From an uncultured Arenimonas sp. (GTDB lineage Bacteria > Pseudomonadota > Gammaproteobacteria > Xanthomonadales > Xanthomonadaceae): DNA of 16,660 nucleotides. Shown here piece by piece: positions 10,464 through 16,660 of the stretch. The stretch is taken from NCBI GenBank assembly GCA_946480565.1, contig CAMLKR010000039.1, positions 1 through 16,660 on the forward strand, written 5' to 3'. The notes beneath the pieces are model-generated. The model made no database searches, had not been told where the DNA came from, and saw nothing but the letters and a program-made list of their open reading frames with translations. Made by a program: the position numbers and the translations under genes. Each line of letters begins with the position of its first letter. Within the stretch, counting starts at the first letter, position 1.

Positions 10464-12302
10464 TCAGTCGTCCTGCGGCAGCGGCACGCGGGCCAGCACG
10501 CGGAGCGTGTCCGGATCCAGCACCAGCAGGCGCAGCGCCGCGTCCGCGCGGGCTTCGATCACGTAGCCGTCGAAGCCGCGCTTGGCCGGAACGCCGAAGC
10601 GCCGCGGCGACCGGCCGGGACCGAAGTGGCTGGGCTTGGCCAGTCCGCGCAGCACGCCGCGCGCATCCACCACCACCAGCACCGGATGGCGCGGCAGCGC
10701 CGCGTCATCGGGCAGCCAGCCTTCGAAGGCCGCCACCGCGCGATCCCCGGCGTCGTCGTGGAAGCGCCGGACCACGCGCGCCTGGGCGCCGTCCAGCGGC
10801 GCGCCGTCGGCGTCCGCCGCGTACCAGCCCCGCGACCACAGCGCGTAACCGGGCTCGGCGAACATCGAAAGCCGGCGTTCGCGCAGCAGCGCCAGCGTCC
10901 TTTCGACGTCGTGCCGCGAGGCATCCTGCCCGCTCGGGAATCGCTCCGGATCCCAGAGGCCCAGCTGCGCCGCGACCGCCGACTGCTGGTTCATCCGGTG
11001 CACCGCCGCGCTCCAGCCGACCTGGCCCCGATGGCTCGGCAGCAGCACCAGGAACAGCGCGATGGCCAGCACCGGACCGGCGGCACGCGGCAACGGCCGC
11101 GTCGCCGCCGCCGCCCGATCGGCCAGCGCCAGTGCCAGGCCCAACCAGAATAGGACCGGCCAGGGCAGGTAGCGGTCGGCCATCAGCTGGCCGGGATGCA
11201 GGTCGAAATACGCCAGCCTGGCCAGCGCGATGATCGCGCCCACCGCCAGTCCGAAGCTGGAAAGCCCCAGGGCCAGGGCGTCGATGTCGCCCACCCCCTC
11301 GGGACGGCGCCATGCGCGCACCAGCAGCGCGGTCCAGCCGCCGGCGCCCGCCAGTCCGATCGCGACGCCGGCCCGCGCCTTCCAGTCCGGACCCAGCCAG
11401 CCGGCGAGTGACGCGGCCGAATCGAGCAGCAGTTTTTCTTCGGGCCGCCCGCCGGGATTCCAGGCCAGCATGCCGGTGTCGGCGAAACCGAGCCAGGCGT
11501 GGAAGAAGGGCGAGGCCAGCCACTGCAGCCCGGCCTTGAGGTTGTCCATCGGCCGCAGCAGCAGCGAATCGCGGACGCCCGCCTCGCCGGGCAGGGCGCC
11601 GAGGTAGGCCAGCAGCGCCAGCACGAACAGCAGTCCCGGCAGCACGAAACTACGCGGCGGCAGCCGCTTGAGCGCCGCCAGCACGAACACCGCGACGAAG
11701 CAGGCCAGCCCGGGCCCGAAGCTGAAGGTCGCCGCCAGCGCCAGCACGCCGGCGAGGGCCATGTACCAGACCGGCTGGCCGCGACCGGCGCGCTGCACCG
11801 CGACCACCGCCAGCACGACGCCCAGCGAGATCAGGTGCACGTGCACCATCTCGTAGCCGTGGATCATCATGCGCGCCTGGCCCAGCCAGAACAGCGCCAG
11901 CGTCGCCAGCAGGGTCATCGTGGCGGCGGCGGTGGCGCTGCGGCGTGCACGCCAGGCCAGGCCCGCCACCGTCGCCAGCGTGCCCAGGGCCAGCGCCAGC
12001 GCGACCAGGGTCTGCAGCCACTGGCCGGGCAGGCCCGATTCGATGTCGGCGATGCGCACCAGGGCCGGCAGGATCGGCCGGTGCCCGTTCTCCAGCTGCA
12101 GCGCCGAGGCCGGGAAGTCCATGCCCAGGTAGTGGCCGTAGAGCCGGTACTGGTCGAAGGCCGGGTAACGCAGGGCGAAGTTGGCCATCGTCGCCAGCGC
12201 GCCCAGCAGCCACAGCGCGGCCATCGCCGACAGCAGCAGGGGCACGGCGATCCGCGACGGCGGCGGCGTGCGGAGCGCGGCGAAGCGGGATGGCGGCGTC
12301 AT
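10464..12302 (-). CDS. Large polytopic inner-membrane protein, possibly GT-C-like
   Basis: I do not recognise this 612-residue protein. After a short basic N-terminus (1-18) and a first membrane helix (about 19-43), the first loop reads RYPAFDQYRLYGHYL and then ENGHRPILPALVRIAD. That layout, an acidic residue soon after TM1 followed by a histidine-proline motif, recalls the first periplasmic loop of GT-C glycosyltransferases, but the match is weak. About nine to ten further hydrophobic segments follow, with GYEMVHVHLISLGVV and DLHPGQLMADRYLPWP loops rich in His and Asp. The last 165 or so residues are soluble and may form a beta-rich domain (HPVLVVVDARGVLRGL, DGYVIEARADAALRLLVLD). It could be an envelope polysaccharide or lipid glycosyltransferase, or an unrelated membrane protein. 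It is the first gene of a same-strand run with the GT39-like protein and the kinase. The start at 12302 has no strong Shine-Dalgarno. Confidence 0.75.
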   Translation of the reverse strand: MTPPSRFAALRTPPPSRIAVPLLLSAMAALWLLGALATMANFALRYPAFDQYRLYGHYLGMDFPASALQLENGHRPILPALVRIADIESGLPGQWLQTLVALALALGTLATVAGLAWRARRSATAAATMTLLATLALFWLGQARMMIHGYEMVHVHLISLGVVLAVVAVQRAGRGQPVWYMALAGVLALAATFSFGPGLACFVAVFVLAALKRLPPRSFVLPGLLFVLALLAYLGALPGEAGVRDSLLLRPMDNLKAGLQWLASPFFHAWLGFADTGMLAWNPGGRPEEKLLLDSAASLAGWLGPDWKARAGVAIGLAGAGGWTALLVRAWRRPEGVGDIDALALGLSSFGLAVGAIIALARLAYFDLHPGQLMADRYLPWPVLFWLGLALALADRAAAATRPLPRAAGPVLAIALFLVLLPSHRGQVGWSAAVHRMNQQSAVAAQLGLWDPERFPSGQDASRHDVERTLALLRERRLSMFAEPGYALWSRGWYAADADGAPLDGAQARVVRRFHDDAGDRAVAAFEGWLPDDAALPRHPVLVVVDARGVLRGLAKPSHFGPGRSPRRFGVPAKRGFDGYVIEARADAALRLLVLDPDTLRVLARVPLPQDD

Positions 12303-12362
12303 GTCGGGCGGCGGGCGGGGCGGCAGCGCCCAAGGATACGTGAGCCACCGCCGCGCCGCGCC

Positions 12363-12396
12363 GGAAAGAAGAAGCCCCGCGTCGCCGCGGGGCTTC
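12363..12396 (-). terminator. Intrinsic terminator of the TonB-dependent receptor gene
   Basis: GAAGCCCCGC (12371-12380) and GCGGGGCTTC (12387-12396) form a perfect 10-bp stem with a 6-nt loop. Read on the minus strand, the stem is followed by a T-rich run (TTCTTCTTTCC, partly overlapping the stem base). It starts about 22 nt after the receptor stop codon and so should end that transcript before the 612-residue gene, which begins at 12302. That gene therefore probably has its own promoter in the short remaining gap, though none is obvious. Confidence 0.8.
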
Positions 12397-12417
12397 GGGG
12401 CCGGCGGTGGCCGGGGA

Positions 12418-14934
12418 TCAGAAGCGATAGTCCAGGCGCACGTAGTAACTGCCGCCGTTCATGCCGAAGGGCATGGTTTCCCAGCCGTACTTGAAGCCCA
12501 GCTGCGGGAAGGGAAAGCCCGACACCGGATCCCACTTGTCCGGGTAGGTGTCGAAGATGTTGTTGCCGCCGACGGTCAGGTGTGCGTTTTCCGTGAAGGA
12601 GTAGCGCACGCCCAGGTCGAACAGGGTCTTGCCGCCCCAGGTCTGCTTGACGCCCGGCGTGAAGCCTTCGCCGGTGACCGAGCCGTAGTAGTTGGCGCGC
12701 GCGGTCCACTGCCAGTTCCCGGTTTCGTATACGCCCTGCAGCATGTGGTGCACGCCCGGCTGGCCCTCCTCGATCAGGGTGACCTGGGTGTCGTCGAACA
12801 GCTGCGTGGGCGAGAGGATCGGCGACTGCGAGCGGCGCTCGCGGACCTCGGTGTCGTTGAAGTGCAGCAGCGCGGTCAGGGTCAGCAGCGCGCCGTTGCC
12901 GAGCTCGGTGTTGTGGTTGGCGACGATGTCCAGGCCGGTGGTGCGGGTGTCGATGGCATTGGTGAAGAACTGGGCCTGGCCGACCGAGAACGGCGCCAGC
13001 GCGGCGCGGATCGGGCAGTTGCTGTTGGTGCCGTCGCAGGGCAGGCCGTCGGTGCCGACCGACTCGGGGGCGATGTTGCCGGAGAAGATGATGCGGTCGT
13101 CGATGTCGATGCGGAACAGGTCGGCGGTCAGCGTGAAGCGGTCGTTCGGGTTCCAGACGATGCCCAGCGTGCCGCTGGTCGAGGTTTCCTCCTGCAGCGC
13201 CGGGATGCCGAGCGCGCGCGTCACCGCGCTGTCCTGGCGCGCGGTCAGGGTGTCGGTGAGCAGGCCGGTGCCGGGATCGAGGTTGGTCGAGACCTGGCTG
13301 TAGAACTGCTGCTGCACGCCCGGCGCGCGGAAGCCGGTGGCCACGGTGCCGCGGATGGCGAAGGCCTCGCTGGCGTTGAAGCGCGCCGAGAGCTTGCCGG
13401 TGGTGGTGTTGCCGAAGTCGGAATAGTCCTCGAAGCGCACCGCGGCGCCCATCAGGAAGCGGTCGGTCAGGTTGGTCTCGGCGTCGAAGTAGACCGCGGC
13501 GCTGTGCCGGCCCTCGTCCACCTCGGTGCCCGGCGTGAAGCCCGGGAAGCCCTGGATGCCGGCCGGCGCGACGTTGCCGTTCTGGCCGACGATGACGATG
13601 GACGGGTCGTTGGTGCGGCCGTAGGTGTAGGACACCGGGTCGCCGGCCTCGATGCGGTAGTTGTCGCGGCGCCACTCCAGGCCGGTGGCCAGGTACAGCA
13701 GCTGGTCGTTGAAGCCGTCGACGCTGCCGCGGAAGTCCAGGTTCACCGTGGTCTGTTCGAACCCGAGCGTGCCGGTATGCGCCGAGAGCGGCGATTCGGC
13801 GTAGATGCCGGCGGCCGGGTTGGCCGGGTCGATCGGTTCGTACCACCAGCTCACGTTCACCGAATTGCTTTCGTCGAAGCGGAAACTGCTGCGGCCGTGG
13901 TTGATCGACAGGTCCCAGTCCCAGTTGTCGCCGATCGGCGCCTTGTAGCCCACCGCCAGCGACTCGTCGTCCACCGTGGTCAGGATATTGGGCAGGAAGC
14001 CGTCCGGATACAGCGCAGGCACGGTGCGGTCGTCGCCGGCGCTGCGGAAGAAGCCGGCCGAGTCGCCCTCGCGCCGCGACACGCCGCCGAACCAGTACAG
14101 TTCGCCGGCGCCCAGCGGCAGGCCGCCGTTGAGCCAGAAATAGCCGTCCTTGGCGTCGGCGTCGCCCAGCCGCTGGGTGACGCGCGGCGACGGCACCCGC
14201 AGGCTGTCGGGGCCGGCGCGGTTGGTTTCGTTGCGGTTGCGGGCCTCGAGCGTGAGGTTGATGAATCCGCCGTCGCCCAGGCCGAAGCCGGTGTTCACCG
14301 ATCCGTTGAGCATCTCGCCGTCGCCGGCGTAGTACTGCGAACCCTGCGCGACCAGCTCGGTCCATTCGGTCTGGCGCTTGAGCACGATGTTGATCACGCC
14401 CGAGATGGCGTCGGAACCGTACTGCGCGGCGGCGCCGTCGCGCAGCACCTCGATGCGTTCGATCGCGGCGATCGGGATCGCGTTGATGTCGGTGCCGGCC
14501 GAACCGCGGCCGATGGTCTGCTGCACGTTCACCAGCGCCTGCTGGTGGCGGCGCTTGCCGTTCACCAGCACCAGCACCTGGTCCGGGCCGAGCGCGCGCA
14601 GCGTCGCCGGGCGCAGGATGTCGGTGCCGTCGCTGACGAAGGTGCGCGAGAAGTTGAAGGACGGCGTGAGCATCTGCAGCACCTGCCCGACTTCCAGCGC
14701 GCCGGTGGCGTTGAGCTCCTCGCGTCCGATCACGTCCACCGGCGCGGCGGTGTCGGCGGCGGCGCGGCCGCGCACGCGGGTGCCGACCACCTGCACGGTA
14801 TCGAGGGTGGCGGTGTCTTCGTCGGCGGCGGAGGGCGTGGCGCTCTGCGCCAGGACGGGTTGGGACGACAGGGCGGCGGCGGCCAGGGCGGTGACGACCG
14901 CCAAGGCCAGCGGGGATCGGATGGCGTGCGACAT
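12418..14934 (-). CDS. TonB-dependent outer-membrane receptor
   Basis: This 838-residue receptor imports a ligand across the outer membrane using TonB-ExbBD energy. A signal peptide (1-29, cleavage after VLA) is followed by a TonB-box-like TLDTVQVVGTR (43-53), a plug domain (about 60-180; LRALGPDQVLVLVNGKRRH, then IERIEVLRDGAAAQYGSDAI and GVINIVLK), and a 22-strand barrel ending in the aromatic signature YYVRLDYRF. The terminal Phe is the usual BAM signal. Cys633 and Cys640 flank DGTNSN in what is probably an extracellular loop, possibly a disulfide. The start is supported by GGAG 9 nt before the ATG at 14934. No substrate-linked enzymes, sigma/anti-sigma pair or TonB system flank it, so the ligand (siderophore, sugar, peptide or other) cannot be named. 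It has its own terminator and probably its own promoter, so it looks monocistronic. Confidence 0.94.
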   Translation of the reverse strand: MSHAIRSPLALAVVTALAAAALSSQPVLAQSATPSAADEDTATLDTVQVVGTRVRGRAAADTAAPVDVIGREELNATGALEVGQVLQMLTPSFNFSRTFVSDGTDILRPATLRALGPDQVLVLVNGKRRHQQALVNVQQTIGRGSAGTDINAIPIAAIERIEVLRDGAAAQYGSDAISGVINIVLKRQTEWTELVAQGSQYYAGDGEMLNGSVNTGFGLGDGGFINLTLEARNRNETNRAGPDSLRVPSPRVTQRLGDADAKDGYFWLNGGLPLGAGELYWFGGVSRREGDSAGFFRSAGDDRTVPALYPDGFLPNILTTVDDESLAVGYKAPIGDNWDWDLSINHGRSSFRFDESNSVNVSWWYEPIDPANPAAGIYAESPLSAHTGTLGFEQTTVNLDFRGSVDGFNDQLLYLATGLEWRRDNYRIEAGDPVSYTYGRTNDPSIVIVGQNGNVAPAGIQGFPGFTPGTEVDEGRHSAAVYFDAETNLTDRFLMGAAVRFEDYSDFGNTTTGKLSARFNASEAFAIRGTVATGFRAPGVQQQFYSQVSTNLDPGTGLLTDTLTARQDSAVTRALGIPALQEETSTSGTLGIVWNPNDRFTLTADLFRIDIDDRIIFSGNIAPESVGTDGLPCDGTNSNCPIRAALAPFSVGQAQFFTNAIDTRTTGLDIVANHNTELGNGALLTLTALLHFNDTEVRERRSQSPILSPTQLFDDTQVTLIEEGQPGVHHMLQGVYETGNWQWTARANYYGSVTGEGFTPGVKQTWGGKTLFDLGVRYSFTENAHLTVGGNNIFDTYPDKWDPVSGFPFPQLGFKYGWETMPFGMNGGSYYVRLDYRF

Positions 14935-14990
14935 GGCAAGGACTCCAGAATGGACGGCGGTGCGCCCCTCCCCCCGGGGGACGCGTCCTG

Positions 14991-15019
14991 ATATTCACGA
15001 GTGCTTAACGCGTTCGCAA
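14991..15019 (-). promoter_or_regulatory. Candidate sigma-70-like promoter of the TonB-dependent receptor gene
   Basis: On the minus strand TTGCGA (15014-15019) and GAATAT (14991-14996) are spaced by exactly 17 nt, giving a transcription start near 14984 and a leader of about 50 nt. The match to consensus is moderate (4 of 6 for the -35 and 3 of 6 for the -10). The leader contains a GC-rich self-complementary stretch (CCCCCCGGGGG) that could fold near the ribosome site. The -35 lies inside an inverted repeat described separately. Confidence 0.35.
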
Positions 15020-15023
15020 CGCG
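15009..15023. repeat. Short inverted repeat upstream of the receptor gene, possible operator
   Basis: CGCGTT-CGC-AACGCG is a perfect 6-bp inverted repeat with a 3-nt centre. It covers the candidate -35 of the receptor gene, where a repressor would block polymerase. About 10 nt further upstream is a second, looser pair, AACG-N4-CGTT (15036-15047). In a GC-rich genome such short palindromes also arise by chance. Confidence 0.35.
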
Positions 15024-15128
15024 AGTATTGCTGACAACGACAGCGTTACCTGGCGCGCCATACAGGTTTCGACGGGTCCCTGCGACCGGTTGCCATCCGA
15101 CCTGCCCGGGCGGCGCGCGGCGGGCCTC
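15024..15128. other. Intergenic remainder between the receptor and the small TPR gene
   Basis: No open frame of interest was found here. It holds a GC-rich inverted repeat, GCCCG (15104-15108) with CGGGC (15121-15125), just after the stop of the TPR gene. It lacks a T-run on the minus strand, so it is at best a weak terminator. Confidence 0.4.
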
Positions 15129-15521
15129 TCAGCCAGGCTTGAGCGTGGTGGCCAGGTTGGCTTCGACCCGGGCGCGCCCCTCGGCGTCCAGCAGGTCTTC
15201 GCCCAGCAGCGCTAGCCAGAGCGCAACCGCTTCGTCGCCGCGGCCGTTGTTCGCCAGCCACGCGGCCTTGCCCTCGGCCAGCAGGGTCCGGCGCAGCGGC
15301 CGTTCCAGGGCGATGCCATGGTCGAACCAGGTGATGACCTCGGCCGGCCGCTGCAGGTGCGCGTACACCTGGGCGAGGTTGTAGGAAACGATGGTCTTCT
15401 CGAACGGCGGCAGGCCCGAGTCGATCCAGGGCCGCAGCACGGTCACCGCGTCGGCGTAGTCGCCGCGCTCCACCAGGCGGGCGGTCAGCCGCAGGGAATC
15501 GCCGAAAAGGTCGTCGCTCAT
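15129..15521 (-). CDS. Small TPR-like protein of unknown function
   Basis: This 130-residue, all-helical protein has the spacing of two to three TPR-like helix pairs: LTARLVERGDYADAVTVLRP (about 10-29), TIVSYNLAQVYAHLQRPAEV (about 43-62), and LAEGKAAWLANNGRGDEAVALW (about 81-102). There is no signal peptide or membrane segment, so it should be cytosolic and probably a protein-interaction module. I chose the ATG at 15521 (MSDDLFGDSL) because the helical repeat begins soon after; an in-frame ATG at 15548 would add nine residues (MAPSARAHG) that look like untranslated leader. Neither has a convincing Shine-Dalgarno. It follows groEL on the same strand but is separated from it by a strong terminator, so it is probably expressed separately. 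A chaperone-related role would be speculation. Confidence 0.72.
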   Translation of the reverse strand: MSDDLFGDSLRLTARLVERGDYADAVTVLRPWIDSGLPPFEKTIVSYNLAQVYAHLQRPAEVITWFDHGIALERPLRRTLLAEGKAAWLANNGRGDEAVALWLALLGEDLLDAEGRARVEANLATTLKPG

Positions 15522-15573
15522 GCCGTGGGCCCGTGCCGAAGGTGCCATGGAGCCTAACGCAGGACGTCTTGCC

Positions 15574-15607
15574 GGAAAAAGAAAAGGCCCCGCATCGCTG
15601 CGGGGCC
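15574..15607 (-). terminator. Intrinsic terminator of groEL
   Basis: GGCCCCGCA (15586-15594) pairs with TGCGGGGCC (15599-15607) over 9 bp with a TCGC loop. On the minus strand it is followed by a near-uninterrupted T run (TTTTCTTTTTCC, complement of 15574-15585), the textbook arrangement. It lies about 75 nt after the groEL stop codon and just before the small TPR gene. Confidence 0.88.
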
Positions 15608-15621
15608 CTTCGAACGCTTTC

Positions 15622-15669
15622 CCTCCTCCCCGCCCCTCTCCCGCAAGGAGAGAGGGGTTGGGGAGAGGA
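15622..15669. repeat. REP-like two-tier palindrome in the groEL 3' untranslated region
   Basis: An inner inverted repeat (CCCCTCTCC at 15633-15641 against GGAGAGAGGGG at 15647-15657, loop CGCAA, one bulged base) is nested in an outer one (CCTCCCC at 15625-15631 against GGGGAGAGG at 15660-15668). Very similar CCCTCTCCC-GCAA-GGAGAGGG-TTGGGG sequences are familiar as dispersed intergenic repeats in Xanthomonadaceae and other GC-rich proteobacteria. Only one copy is present in this window, so the repeated nature is from general knowledge. Confidence 0.6.
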
Positions 15670-15680
15670 GATCGGCAGGA

Positions 15681-16660
<980 letters not shown>

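Noticed and set aside
12181..14998. Long open frames (936 codons plus, 899 codons minus) over the receptor gene
   Set aside because: The receptor frame has a signal peptide, TonB box, plug motifs and terminal Phe. The others are compositional artefacts.
15104..15125. GC-rich hairpin after the small TPR gene as an intrinsic terminator
   Set aside because: The perfect stem is only 5 bp and no T-run follows on the minus strand.

Overview
The window looks like ordinary chromosome from a very GC-rich gammaproteobacterium of the Xanthomonadaceae (Lysobacter, Luteimonas, Pseudoxanthomonas or a relative). This is inferred from the strong G/C bias at third codon positions, the TonB-dependent receptor and TPR-kinase styles, and the groEL-linked intergenic palindrome. 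No tRNA, rRNA, CRISPR array, insertion sequence or phage gene was recognised. Several very long open frames on the opposite strand are artefacts of the GC content.

Layout. (1) 1-775, minus: the N-terminal part of an MgtE-type magnesium channel/transporter, cut by the window edge. (2) 902-5814, plus: a compact cluster of an RND efflux lipoprotein adaptor, an inner-membrane RND permease and, overlapping the permease stop by 14 nt, a small family 2 glycosyltransferase. No outer-membrane factor is present. (3) 5828-12302, minus: a Hanks-type Ser/Thr kinase with C-terminal TPRs, a GT39/PMT-like polytopic membrane protein with a TPR-like tail, and a second large polytopic membrane protein of unknown function. 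They are tandem and closely spaced, so they may be co-transcribed in the order unknown membrane protein, GT39-like protein, kinase. (4) 12418-14934, minus: a TonB-dependent outer-membrane receptor with its own intrinsic terminator and a plausible promoter overlapping an inverted repeat. (5) 15129-15521, minus: a small TPR-like protein. (6) 15681-16660, minus: the C-terminal part of GroEL, cut by the window edge, with a REP-like palindrome and a strong intrinsic terminator downstream.

How the parts may work together. Most of the window is cell-envelope biology: Mg2+ entry, RND export, sugar transfer on both faces of the inner membrane, and TonB-dependent uptake. The less ordinary points are the glycosyltransferase translationally tied to an efflux pump, and the run of two GT-C-like membrane proteins leading into a receptor-type kinase. 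Neither is strong evidence for a new system. They are gene-neighbourhood hypotheses that can be tested by asking whether the arrangement is conserved.
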